In this document: piece after piece, positions 24,054 through 33,138 of the stretch
Position numbering within the stretch: the stretch's first letter is position 1
How the letters are laid out: each line of letters opens with the position of its first letter
Assembly (NCBI GenBank): GCA_017963165.1
Contig: JAGCTZ010000222.1
Location: 1-39,392 of the forward strand
Length of the DNA stretch: 39,392 nucleotides
DNA from: Treponema sp.
GTDB taxonomy: Bacteria; Spirochaetota; Spirochaetia; Treponematales; Treponemataceae
Direction: 5' to 3'
Made by a program: the position numbers and the translations under genes
The notes under the pieces: model-generated
What the model was told of the DNA's origin: nothing
Databases searched by the model: none
The model's input: the letters and a program-made list of their open reading frames with translations, nothing else

Positions 24054-25742
24054 CTAGGCATCTCCGGCAAATGTAAAGGAATCGATTTTTGCAATGTTAC
24101 CTGTATCAGTTGCCATGATGATGAAATTCTGAGTTGTAAGCTTTTCTGTACTTCCGTTGATTCCAAAATCATTGAAGATATTAAAGGTTTTAGAGAAGGA
24201 TCTTTTGTGAGTTGCATCACCGCTAACTTCAGCTGTCAAAGTTGAAGTAAGATCCCAGATTTTATTTCCGTTTGCATCAACAGCTCCGTTTGCAGTTGCC
24301 TTATTCCATTCTGAATAATTATTATTATAGTACTGAACCAATGTTGTTGAATTTGTTCCGGACTTTACGCGTAAAAGCTTAACCTTAGAAACTCCACCAT
24401 CATCAGTTGCAAAACCACTGATTGTAATGTTACCGGAAGCATCACCTGTCATTGGAACAGTTGTGTCTGTAGTAATTGTGATTGCAGGAGGGTTTGTATC
24501 TGTTACTGTCATATATCTTTTTACAGTTTCAGAAACCTTTCCGTTTATATCTGTACAGAATGCTTCTACCCTGAACTGACAGTTATCACCAAGAGCATTT
24601 ACAGACCATGCCTTATAACGAGGATAATTTTCGTCTGCAAGGTCATAAACCTGAGTTTTTACAGGAGTTGTTTCATTTCCTTTATAAATACGAACCTCGA
24701 GTTTTTTAATACCGTCGTCATCGTAAGACTGTCCCTGTAATGCACAGTTTGGATAAACTCCTACATCATCAGTATAAGCATCTCCACCAAAGCTTGCAGT
24801 AACCCAAGGAATATCTGCATCGTTCCAGTAAGTAAAGAATCCCTGAACCTTTCCTTCTACGTTACCAGCCTGGTCATGACTTTCTGTAATAAGACGAATT
24901 GTAGTTTTATTATGTTCAATACCTGCGATTGTAGAAAGATTTACTTCTGCTTCCCAGTTACGAAGGTTTACACCCTCTACCTTCTTTTTAAGAAGACAGC
25001 TTTGAGCAATTTGATTTAATGCTGTCTGGTCAAGAACAGGAGAAGTTGTTTCAGTATCAAGATAGATGTACATGTAATCAAGGCGTGCATCTTCCTTCTG
25101 TGAACCCTTAATCTTAAATGTACCGTTCATAAGATTATCGAGTACACTGTTATCCTTTAATGTATAAGATGCATTGGCACTTGTTTCTGCTGCATAAGTA
25201 CGAAGGGATGGAGCTGTAACACTTACAACCGGAACAACAGTATCGATTGTAACTGCACGTTCATCCTTAGAGTTTTTACTTTCGTTGTTATTAGCATCGT
25301 AAACCTGTGTAATGATATTGTATTCTGTTCCAGAAACAACAGAACTATCTACCTGAAGGGAAAGATTCCATTCAAAGCTTTTAGCAGGTCCGTTAATTGT
25401 TGAATAAGTATTGTTATACGGATTCCAGGTTTGAGAAGCTACATCAAATACTTCCCATTGATGATTCTTAATTCTATAGAAGAAAGAATTAGCCTGAGTT
25501 GGATTATCAAGAGGTTCAATTGTTACAGTTAACTGATCTACGGCAATATTATCCTTGGCAGTTCCCTTAATCAAAAAGTCCTGAAGGATATATCCAGATC
25601 TTTCCGGAGATATTACGTTTACAGTTGGAGGCTGCATATCTACAGCATTTCCAAGTCCTACAGAGCAGGAAGCAAGGACTGCGAGGATTCCGGATGCAAT
25701 AATTGTTTTTACTAAGTTTTTCATAAGTTTAATTCCTTTCAT
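24054..25742 (-). CDS. 5' part of giant Ig-like surface lipoprotein, ends at amber codon
   Basis: The 562-residue product begins with a lipoprotein signal (IIASGILAVLASC, lipobox LASC), then CSVGLGNAVDMQPPTVNVISPERSGY and consecutive Ig-like beta-sandwich repeats (TDTNPPAITITTD, SKVKLLRVKSG). It stops at TAG (24054-24056) in the middle of a repeat (DSFTFAGDA). The same frame continues for over 1000 further codons, so the intact gene would encode about 1583 residues, close to its 1663-residue neighbour. AGGAGG precedes the ATG at 25742. It starts 13 bases after the upstream paralogue. As translated it would be a truncated anchored lipoprotein; probable role surface adhesion or glycan binding. 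Confidence 0.85.
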   Translation of the reverse strand: MKGIKLMKNLVKTIIASGILAVLASCSVGLGNAVDMQPPTVNVISPERSGYILQDFLIKGTAKDNIAVDQLTVTIEPLDNPTQANSFFYRIKNHQWEVFDVASQTWNPYNNTYSTINGPAKSFEWNLSLQVDSSVVSGTEYNIITQVYDANNNESKNSKDERAVTIDTVVPVVSVTAPSLRTYAAETSANASYTLKDNSVLDNLMNGTFKIKGSQKEDARLDYMYIYLDTETTSPVLDQTALNQIAQSCLLKKKVEGVNLRNWEAEVNLSTIAGIEHNKTTIRLITESHDQAGNVEGKVQGFFTYWNDADIPWVTASFGGDAYTDDVGVYPNCALQGQSYDDDGIKKLEVRIYKGNETTPVKTQVYDLADENYPRYKAWSVNALGDNCQFRVEAFCTDINGKVSETVKRYMTVTDTNPPAITITTDTTVPMTGDASGNITISGFATDDGGVSKVKLLRVKSGTNSTTLVQYYNNNYSEWNKATANGAVDANGNKIWDLTSTLTAEVSGDATHKRSFSKTFNIFNDFGINGSTEKLTTQNFIIMATDTGNIAKIDSFTFAGDA

Positions 25743-25755
25743 ACCTTACCTCCTA

Positions 25756-28700
25756 TTACCAATAATTCATCGCAGTTATGTAGGTTGCCCCACCATAACT
25801 GTTCAGAGGATAGATACGTGAGTGGTTGCCGTTACAAAGCAAAATCGCCCAGTCCTTAGACATAATTTCGTAAGAAACGAATGCCCATTGTGTTCTTGTG
25901 TTTCCGTTTACTGCATAACAGTTCTTAGAATACCTACCCGCATTTGTAGGATCATTTTCATCGGTAGCATCCTTAAGTGGGAATCCGAATACACAAGCCT
26001 GACCTCCAGGAGCCGTACCACCTTCTACATTTATGATTCTTGTTTGAGACCCAGCTGTATAATAAACAATTGTCTTGAATACACCTTCGTAACCATTTAC
26101 AGAATCCGTATATCCGGACTTTGTTGCGTAAGCGGTGATATAATCCTTTCTGGCTGCGGTATAGTTTCCGTCTCCAATGATTATATCTGCTCCTTGTGTA
26201 TAAGATTGTGCACCTCGTTTATTAATTGCAGTAGTTGTAATATCATCCAAGACCTGTCTTGTATATGTGTTATTGTTATTTCCAGTAGTTGTTGCTATAC
26301 CATCATTATTAAATGTGTAACTTGTTCCGCCCGTAGCATTATATGCAACACCCGCAGGAGCAGTGGTTGTCCATGCAGTACCGTTTATTCCAAGCTTAGA
26401 ATACTTGATTGCTGCTCCCGGTGTTTCACAGTCAATTCTTGCGCGGACATATCCTGTAGGAGCAATTGCGGCAGAAGTATTTGCGGCAGGGTTAGCATTT
26501 TTATACTTACCCTGATTTACGGTAATAGTTGTAAATGTTCCGTCTGAATTAGGTTCTTTTGCACCCCAACCGTGAGTATAGCGGTCTACACGGACAACAG
26601 GCTGAGCAACGTTATTACTCCACATAGAATATGTATCTGTACTTCCTGTGATGTTCATACCCTTATAAAAGTTTTCTGCATCATCACGGAAAGCTGTGTC
26701 AGGAATAATGAGTTCCCATTCACGTCCGTCTTCTATCTTTTCAGAGAATGTAATTTCTACCTTGTTGCCTGTAATCTTTACGAATTCAGAAGCAACATCA
26801 ACTTTATGCTGATGGTAGCCTACACTTTCCAGAGCTGCACGAATCTGTGCTACAGTTACAGTAAATGTTCCTGTTTCTGTTCCGTCGTTCAAAGCGGCAG
26901 AACCTTCATAAAGTCCAAGATCGTATGCAAGAACAAATTTTGTGCTTGTATCCGGGATATAATATGAACCGTCTTTTATAAGACCATGAGTTGTTCTTCT
27001 GTAAGGACCTACTTCCATACCGGTTCTTCCGTGCTTTAAGTCATCTCCATCAGAACCCATACGACGCACAATTGCCTTATTAGCAGCAGACATCTTGTTG
27101 TAATACTTTAAGAATTCGTTATTCTCCAATACAGCAGGAATAGCCCAGTCACCCTTACGCTGGAGGATGATATATCCTGTTTCCTTGAATACGTTTTCAG
27201 AGAAGGTCAATGTAATCTTAAAGCTTCCAGAAGAGTTATCTGTAATAGAACTTATACCACCGTTTGCAGGAACATAAGTAGAGATTACCGGAGCAACACC
27301 ATCAAGGTTGATTCCGCTTCGTTTACCTCCGTCTGTTGCATTAAGATATGTACAGTTTGTTGGAGTAAGAGTATTTGCAGTTCCTGAGTAAGAAGGCTTA
27401 TTTCCGTAAGTATCTTCTACAGTTGAATCAAATACAATCTTAGTTACCTTAATTCCCTTGAATTCATCTGTAGTTCCAACGGTGTAATTAAACTTTAATG
27501 AAGAAGTCTGTCCACCTGATGGAACTGTTACATTTACAGTCTTAGTCTTTGAACTGTCGTTTATATCTTCGAATGTGAGTTTTGCAGCAGTTGCAGCGCC
27601 AATCTTTACGTCTTCTGCATAGTCGAGTGTGAATGTAACATTAGAACCGGCCGCATAGTAACCATCCGCAGCATCAACACTGAAGTTTGTTACCTCTGCA
27701 AAGTTTCCTTTAATTGTTACAGTCTTTACGGCCGAAGAAGAAGATCTGTTTCCGGCAGCATCTTCGCGGTATGTCGCAATGTAATATGTTCCGTCTCCCA
27801 AAGTTTCCTTATCAGAAGGATTATAAGTTATCCATGAAACTCCACCGTCTTTTGAATAATATGATGTATCTCCTGTTTCGTATCCGCTCAATTCTACAGT
27901 CTTAGCTTCGTTATAAAGACTTGCAGTAAGATTTGTTGTAGGAGCAGTTGTTGGAGGAGTATAGTCAATTACAACAGTAGAAGTATATGTTGTTGAATTA
28001 GCACTCAAAGAAAGACCGTTTCCTGCGTTATCCGTAATGTATGCGGCATGTGCGGCAGTAAAGCTTGAAGCAGAAACAGCGCTTGCACTTCCTTCAGGAT
28101 CTGTGTTTGCTACTGTGTGAATGAATGTAATCTTGTTGTCTACCATCTTCTGGAAAGTAAACTTAACATTCTGTCCGTTTACCTTAACAAGAAGTTCCGG
28201 GCTTCCTGAAACAAGTACATTTTCAGAAACTTCTACTTCTGCATTAATCTGCTTGTCTTTTGTACATGCAGCAATTCCATCATCAGGAGTAATAGTAATC
28301 TTATTAATCTTTGGAACAACACCATCAAGCTTGATTACCTTATCCTTTAATACACCACCACCTGTTGTAGCAGTTGCATTTGCAAGAGTTGTATAGATAT
28401 CTCCTTCACCAAGCTCTGTTGCACAAATACGGGCACTGTTTCCAAGAACATTTTCAGAAACAGTTTCAAAGCCTTCGCAGATGATTCCCTGAGAGCTTGC
28501 ATCTTCCGGTACAGTAAACTTAAAGAAGAGTGAGTTTGAACCGGAACCGCTGGCATATGGAGCATACTTGTTTGTTGTATCGCTGCTTGAATATTTTAAT
28601 ACAAGGCGTGGGTTTCCAATTACCTTTACCTGTTTATTGAATGAAACTTTAAATTTAAGAACGTCACCTTTTTTATAAGTTCCGCTGTTTTTATCGATTG

Positions 28701-30747
28701 TAATACCTGTAATATATGGATTTTCTCCAAAGATTACAGAACGCTGACCTTCACCTAATCCTCCGTTTCCAAGAACATCAGTTGCATAGAAAGTAAATGT
28801 TGGCTGAGGTTCTGTCTGTGCCCAGGTTGCAAGAGTTTCTTTTGGAATTGTAAGGTTTGCATATCCGTCACTTACTGTGATTTTTGGATTACTGCTTGTT
28901 GTATATTCATAAGTTGTATTACCAATCTTAGTTGTTACCTTATATTTTGATGAATCCATCTGGAGTCCGGAAGATTTTTCTCCCTTGAACTTAAATACAA
29001 GATTATTTTTTGAATAGTCGTGAACCGCAAGATCCTTATTAGGTGTTACAAATGTGATGTAAGGAACTATTACATCGGAACCAAGAATATAAGGTTTAAA
29101 TACCTTGTTTCCGTCTGTATCTACAGTAAGGATTTCGAAGAACTTAGATGATTTTGCAGTTGTTGCTCCCGTTGCATTTTTAAAGTCCTGCATGAGGTTC
29201 ATTGAGATTGTAAACTGCTGTTTATTCCAACCTGATGAAAAATCATCTCCACTGAATTTTTTATACCAGATAACTTCATTTGTACCCGAAATTACCTTCT
29301 TTGCACTTGTATCGCTGGCATATGTTTCCAAAAGCTGCTTTGCTCTTGCTTCCTTTTCTGCAGAAGTAGAACCAGAAGTATCCGGAACATAAACAATCTT
29401 TATATAGTCAGAGCCCTTTGTATCAAGGCTGTATCCTTTAATTTCAAAGTTTGATGAATCAACCATTGTAGGAATTGTGTTTTCTACAGGTGATTCAATA
29501 AAGAGCATAGGTTTTTGTGTATCTGTTACTTCAAGAGGGATTACACGTGAATTCCATTTTCCACCAATATCCTGTGCACAGGTTACAAGATACATCTGCC
29601 CCGGAATTTCCGGCGCTGTTATCTGTGTAGGGAAATCTCTTGTTGTATTATTTGTAAAGATTTTATGCTCACATGTTTCATACTGTCCTGGGTTTGAGAA
29701 AGCAGTATTTCTTGTGCCGGCATTGGTTTTAAGAGATGACTCATAAGAAGAAATTGAACCTGTGATAGAGCTCTTAATTGCATAATATGCTTCTTTTAAA
29801 CCGTCATCATCAAAGAAGTCTACAGGAAGAGAACTCTTAACACTTACACTGATTTTATCATTTTCAATCTGAGTCTGCTGGATTCCAGGGGCATCACTTT
29901 CCGGCCACCACAAAATATACAAGCCTGTATCTACGGTTGCCTCGTTAAAGTTTGTAGCAGTGTTATTATCTTTTGAATAATATTTTACGCGTAAATAATG
30001 TTTACCGGAACCAAGACCTTTTGCCTGTAATTCAGAATGAGTAAATGTAAAGCCTGGAGAATAAATTGAATTACCGTCTCCGATATAAGAGCTTACGTCT
30101 GAAGGATCAGAGCGAAGTGTTTTTGTAAGGAGAGGAGAATCATGCGAAACAGTTTCGTCATAAAGGTATACGGTGATTTCGTAAATGCTCATGGCATCGT
30201 AGAAGCTTCCATAAAGAGTAAACTGCTGGTTTTGAGGAACATCCTTATTTACAGCAAGGGTATAATCAAGACTTTCAAGTTCTTCCTTTTCTTTAAGAGG
30301 AGTCTGAATATGGTTTCCGCGGTCGAGATACCATGCAAGACCTTCAGGAGCATGTTCATCAACTAAGAGGGTAATTGTACGTGCGGATTTTGTAGATGAA
30401 TTCTGGAAGGCATCGTTGGCAGAACAAAGGAATGTAACTTCACCTTCTTCTTCCTTTGTAAGGTTTACATTAAAAGACCAGGTATCGCCGTTAATCTGGG
30501 CATTACCATAAATTTTACCCGTTTCCTTATTACTGATAACAACGCTTGTTACACCCTTGTTATCCGTACAGGTTCCTTCGAGTAAAAACGAAAGATTCTT
30601 CTGATACGAGAATTTTTGAGGCGAAGTAATGGTCAAAACAGGAGCTTCAAGGTCTACTTCTTCCCCCATACCTATCGTACAGGCAGAGAATACTAAAATC
30701 ACACTCGAAAAAAAGCCAAATAAACCCCATAAAACTTTTTTCTTCAT
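25756..30747 (-). CDS. Giant Ig-like repeat surface lipoprotein
   Basis: A 1663-residue exported protein. The signal ends in VFSAC (lipobox), and the mature start CTIGMGEEVDLEAPVLTITSP matches its downstream paralogue. The body is a chain of Ig-like beta-sandwich repeats of about 90-110 residues, some with the pattern G-x-Y-x-x-G-x-x-[LIV]-x-[FIL]-x-[VL]-x-F (SGTYKKGDVLKFKVSFNKQV; DGYYAAGSNVTFTLDYAEDV). Near the C-terminus is a CHB_HEX_C-like segment (ARIDCETPGAAIKYS) and an aromatic-rich domain (TQWAFVSYEIMSKDW). Probably cell-surface anchored; adhesion or polymer binding is inference. GAGG precedes the ATG. It is the first gene of a two-gene operon with a tandem paralogue. Confidence 0.85.
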   Translation of the reverse strand: MKKKVLWGLFGFFSSVILVFSACTIGMGEEVDLEAPVLTITSPQKFSYQKNLSFLLEGTCTDNKGVTSVVISNKETGKIYGNAQINGDTWSFNVNLTKEEEGEVTFLCSANDAFQNSSTKSARTITLLVDEHAPEGLAWYLDRGNHIQTPLKEKEELESLDYTLAVNKDVPQNQQFTLYGSFYDAMSIYEITVYLYDETVSHDSPLLTKTLRSDPSDVSSYIGDGNSIYSPGFTFTHSELQAKGLGSGKHYLRVKYYSKDNNTATNFNEATVDTGLYILWWPESDAPGIQQTQIENDKISVSVKSSLPVDFFDDDGLKEAYYAIKSSITGSISSYESSLKTNAGTRNTAFSNPGQYETCEHKIFTNNTTRDFPTQITAPEIPGQMYLVTCAQDIGGKWNSRVIPLEVTDTQKPMLFIESPVENTIPTMVDSSNFEIKGYSLDTKGSDYIKIVYVPDTSGSTSAEKEARAKQLLETYASDTSAKKVISGTNEVIWYKKFSGDDFSSGWNKQQFTISMNLMQDFKNATGATTAKSSKFFEILTVDTDGNKVFKPYILGSDVIVPYITFVTPNKDLAVHDYSKNNLVFKFKGEKSSGLQMDSSKYKVTTKIGNTTYEYTTSSNPKITVSDGYANLTIPKETLATWAQTEPQPTFTFYATDVLGNGGLGEGQRSVIFGENPYITGITIDKNSGTYKKGDVLKFKVSFNKQVKVIGNPRLVLKYSSSDTTNKYAPYASGSGSNSLFFKFTVPEDASSQGIICEGFETVSENVLGNSARICATELGEGDIYTTLANATATTGGGVLKDKVIKLDGVVPKINKITITPDDGIAACTKDKQINAEVEVSENVLVSGSPELLVKVNGQNVKFTFQKMVDNKITFIHTVANTDPEGSASAVSASSFTAAHAAYITDNAGNGLSLSANSTTYTSTVVIDYTPPTTAPTTNLTASLYNEAKTVELSGYETGDTSYYSKDGGVSWITYNPSDKETLGDGTYYIATYREDAAGNRSSSSAVKTVTIKGNFAEVTNFSVDAADGYYAAGSNVTFTLDYAEDVKIGAATAAKLTFEDINDSSKTKTVNVTVPSGGQTSSLKFNYTVGTTDEFKGIKVTKIVFDSTVEDTYGNKPSYSGTANTLTPTNCTYLNATDGGKRSGINLDGVAPVISTYVPANGGISSITDNSSGSFKITLTFSENVFKETGYIILQRKGDWAIPAVLENNEFLKYYNKMSAANKAIVRRMGSDGDDLKHGRTGMEVGPYRRTTHGLIKDGSYYIPDTSTKFVLAYDLGLYEGSAALNDGTETGTFTVTVAQIRAALESVGYHQHKVDVASEFVKITGNKVEITFSEKIEDGREWELIIPDTAFRDDAENFYKGMNITGSTDTYSMWSNNVAQPVVRVDRYTHGWGAKEPNSDGTFTTITVNQGKYKNANPAANTSAAIAPTGYVRARIDCETPGAAIKYSKLGINGTAWTTTAPAGVAYNATGGTSYTFNNDGIATTTGNNNNTYTRQVLDDITTTAINKRGAQSYTQGADIIIGDGNYTAARKDYITAYATKSGYTDSVNGYEGVFKTIVYYTAGSQTRIINVEGGTAPGGQACVFGFPLKDATDENDPTNAGRYSKNCYAVNGNTRTQWAFVSYEIMSKDWAILLCNGNHSRIYPLNSYGGATYITAMNYW

Positions 30748-30922
30748 AAATTACCTCTTCAACTGAAAAAAAAGACTTCTACTTTTAGATTTTCGACACA
30801 AACCCCCAATTTCTGCATTACTAGTATATCTCATTTTGTTAAAAATGGTAGTTTTTTTCTTATATATAGGGTAAATTTAAGAAAATTCATATTTTTTAAA
30901 CTTTTTTGGAAAAATCCTGAAA

Positions 30923-30968
30923 TAAAAAAGGGATTACAGCACTCATTCAAAAGTACCGTAATCCCTTT
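30923..30968 (-). terminator. Rho-independent terminator of pgi
   Basis: A perfect 11-bp stem, AAAGGGATTAC (30927-30937) with GTAATCCCTTT (30958-30968), loop 20. On the minus strand it is followed by a T-rich tract. It begins 35 bases after the pgi stop. Confidence 0.82.
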
Positions 30969-31002
30969 GTAAATAAAGGTTTATTTTATGCTGATTTTAT
31001 GA

Positions 31003-32586
31003 CTATTTAATCAAAAGCTTTGCGTAAGCCTTTAATGCTCCGTCCATATCGCCGCTCAAAACTGTCTTTGCAAGCTTCTTTCCAAGCTGAACACCTTCCT
31101 GGTCAAAAGAGTTTACATTCCATACAAAGCCCTGGAACATTACTTTGTTTTCGTAGTGTGCAAGGAGGGCACCAAGTGCTTTTGGATTAAGCTGTTTTCC
31201 GTAGATAAGGCTTGAAGGTCTGTTTCCTGCAAATGCCTTGTTCGGATTATCATCTTTTTTACCGCATGCAAAAGCAATAATCTGTGCTGTTACGTTTGCG
31301 CAGAGTTTTACCTGGCTTGTAGAACCTTCGATTACAACATCATCACCAGTCTGGTTTTCTGCAAAAGCGATGAACTGAAGAGGAATAATGTCTGTTCCCT
31401 GGTGCAAAAGCTGATAGAAAGAATGCTGGCCGTTTGTTCCAGGTTCTCCAAAAATTACAGGACCTGTAAGATAATTCAATGGAGCTCCGTCGCGGTTTAC
31501 AGATTTACCGTTACTTTCCATATCAAGCTGCTGTAAGTGTGCAGGGAAACGGCTCAATGCCTGGCTGTATGGAAGGATTGCTGTAGAAGGATAGCCCTGA
31601 ACGTTTCTTTCGTAGATACCGATGAGAGCGTCCATTAAAGCGGCATTCTTTGTTATGTCCTTATTCAATGCAAGCTTGTCTTCTTCTGCAGCACCGTCCA
31701 AGAATTGCTGGAAAACTTTTGGTCCGAAAGCGAGGCTGAGAACAGCTCCACCTACACCAGAAGTTGAAGAATAACGGCCACCAATATAATCATCCATATA
31801 GAAGGCAGCCATGTAGTCTGGGTTGTGAGCAAGAGGTGAAGTTTCTGAAGTAACTGCAATCATGTGTTTACTTGCGTCGCAGCCGGCCTTTTTAATAAAG
31901 TCTTTTACAAAGCTTTCGTTAGTTAAAGTTTCGAGTGTTGTTCCTGATTTTGAAACAAGGATAAAAATTGTCTTTGAAATGTCGAGTGATTTTACAACGC
32001 TTGAAGCATCATCAGGGTCTACGTTTGAAATAAAGTGTGCTTCCATTTTGAATGTGTTGTTTTTCTTTGCCCAGTTTTCCAAAGCAAGGTACATGGCACG
32101 AGGACCAAGGTCTGAACCGCCAATACCAATCTGACACACTGTTGTATATTTTTCGCCCTTTTCGTTTACAAGCTTACCTGAATGAACTTTGTCTGCAAAT
32201 TCTGCAATGCGTTTTACTTCGTTTTTATAAAAATCACGTTTGTTTACTCCGTCGGCTTTAACGTCTTTTCCGAGCTGTCCGCGTGTAAGCTGGTGAAGTA
32301 CCATGCGTTTTTCTCCGGTATTGATTACAGCTCCATTCAAAAGTTCCTGATATTTTTCTACAAGCTGCTGTTCGTCTGCAAGCTCAGAAAGTGTTTTAAG
32401 AATCTGTTCGTTTACCTGTTTTGCAGCGTAATTGTAAGTGAGTGAACCACCCATAGGAATTGAATAATTACTGATTCTCTTTGCTGCATTTGAACCCGAA
32501 AGTTCATCCTTTACAGAAACCATACCTTTAAGCGACTGTAATTTCTTCCATGAAGAAAGTGTGTCGGCATTAGACCATGTAGCCAT
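31003..32586 (-). CDS. pgi: Glucose-6-phosphate isomerase
   Basis: Interconverts glucose 6-phosphate and fructose 6-phosphate; cytosolic glycolytic enzyme. The 527-residue length is typical of the long bacterial form. Signatures are clear: QIGIGGSDLGPRAMYLAL, FILVSKSGTTLETLTNE, GGRYSSTSGVGGAVLSLAFG (PGI signature 1 region with the phosphate-binding Ser/Thr), and FGEPGTNGQHSFYQLLHQGT with the catalytic Glu and His. GAGG lies 6-7 bases before the ATG. It is a single-gene unit with its own promoter (32646-32674) and terminator (30923-30968), and would process glucose phosphates from the maltodextrin genes in the window. Confidence 0.97.
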   Translation of the reverse strand: MATWSNADTLSSWKKLQSLKGMVSVKDELSGSNAAKRISNYSIPMGGSLTYNYAAKQVNEQILKTLSELADEQQLVEKYQELLNGAVINTGEKRMVLHQLTRGQLGKDVKADGVNKRDFYKNEVKRIAEFADKVHSGKLVNEKGEKYTTVCQIGIGGSDLGPRAMYLALENWAKKNNTFKMEAHFISNVDPDDASSVVKSLDISKTIFILVSKSGTTLETLTNESFVKDFIKKAGCDASKHMIAVTSETSPLAHNPDYMAAFYMDDYIGGRYSSTSGVGGAVLSLAFGPKVFQQFLDGAAEEDKLALNKDITKNAALMDALIGIYERNVQGYPSTAILPYSQALSRFPAHLQQLDMESNGKSVNRDGAPLNYLTGPVIFGEPGTNGQHSFYQLLHQGTDIIPLQFIAFAENQTGDDVVIEGSTSQVKLCANVTAQIIAFACGKKDDNPNKAFAGNRPSSLIYGKQLNPKALGALLAHYENKVMFQGFVWNVNSFDQEGVQLGKKLAKTVLSGDMDGALKAYAKLLIK

Positions 32587-32645
32587 ATTTTTACCTCGGA
32601 AAATTTAAAAAATAAACATCGGGAAAACACCCCATGACAAGTTGC

Positions 32646-32674
32646 ATTATAGTAAATTATTTGAGGTGATACAA
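32646..32674 (-). promoter_or_regulatory. pgi promoter
   Basis: On the minus strand TTGTAT (32669-32674) is 17 bases from a perfect TATAAT (32646-32651). The leader is about 55 bases. Confidence 0.65.
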
Positions 32675-32684
32675 TAATATTTAT

Positions 32685-32707
32685 GTGGTTTCGACAAACT
32701 CAACCAC
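32685..32707. repeat. GTGGTTTCGACAA-type palindromic repeat downstream of the Rrf2 gene
   Basis: GTGGTT (32685-32690) pairs with AACCAC (32702-32707) around TCGACAAACTC. Short repeats with the core GGTTTCGACAA...CTCAACCACC are frequent in many bacterial genomes, from memory. It may serve as a terminator for the Rrf2 operon, although no long T run follows. Confidence 0.45.
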
Positions 32708-32712
32708 CGGGG

Positions 32713-33138
32713 TTATATATAATACATCTCGCCAAAGTCGGTTTTGTTTTTTTCTACCAGAGTGTTCAGTGTCACAGAATCAACATAATTATTGATTACA
32801 GTTTCAAAATCCTTCCAGTAGTCATCGTTACCAACATTGGTAACAACATTATTGTGAGACTCACCTACCGGGGACAGATCACCTTCCAACGCACGAAGAA
32901 TCTCGCCGGTTGTGTACTCTTCAGTTTTCTTTACAAGTCTGTAACCGCCATTGCTTCCGCGAACACCAATTACAAGCCCTGCCTTGCTAAGCTGAATCAA
33001 AATCTGCTCAAGATACTTTACCGAAAGATTATGTCTGTGAGACAGCAGTTTAAGGGAAATAAACTTACCCTCCGGCTGTTCTGCAAGCGCTGTCATAATC
33101 AAAAGCGCATACTGCCCGCGCGTAGAAATTTTATACAT
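32713..33138 (-). CDS. Rrf2-family transcriptional regulator, CymR-like
   Basis: DNA-binding regulator of 141 residues. The winged helix is MYKISTRGQYALLIMTALAE ... NLSVKYLEQILIQLSKAGLV, with wing RGSNGGYRL. The middle has EGDLSPVGE and the end FGEMYYI, both of which resemble Bacillus CymR, the cysteine-metabolism repressor that acts in complex with CysK. No cysteine is present, so it cannot hold the [2Fe-2S] cluster of IscR. The gene overlaps the MalY/PatB gene by 8 bases and shares a divergent control region with an operon that contains a cysteine-synthase-like gene. Regulation of that sulfur operon is a strong inference; the CymR orthology is not proven. Confidence 0.85.
   Translation of the reverse strand: MYKISTRGQYALLIMTALAEQPEGKFISLKLLSHRHNLSVKYLEQILIQLSKAGLVIGVRGSNGGYRLVKKTEEYTTGEILRALEGDLSPVGESHNNVVTNVGNDDYWKDFETVINNYVDSVTLNTLVEKNKTDFGEMYYI

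Noticed and set aside
24054..24056. TAG as a recoded amino acid (pyrrolysine-like)
   Set aside because: TAG ends several normal genes here (13770, 15273, 35818, 37300), and no suppressor machinery is visible; a nonsense mutation is simpler.
25822..26967. Long plus-strand open frames inside the Ig-like lipoprotein genes
   Set aside because: They are antisense shadows of repeat-rich coding sequence, with Cys/Ser-rich products and no ribosome sites.
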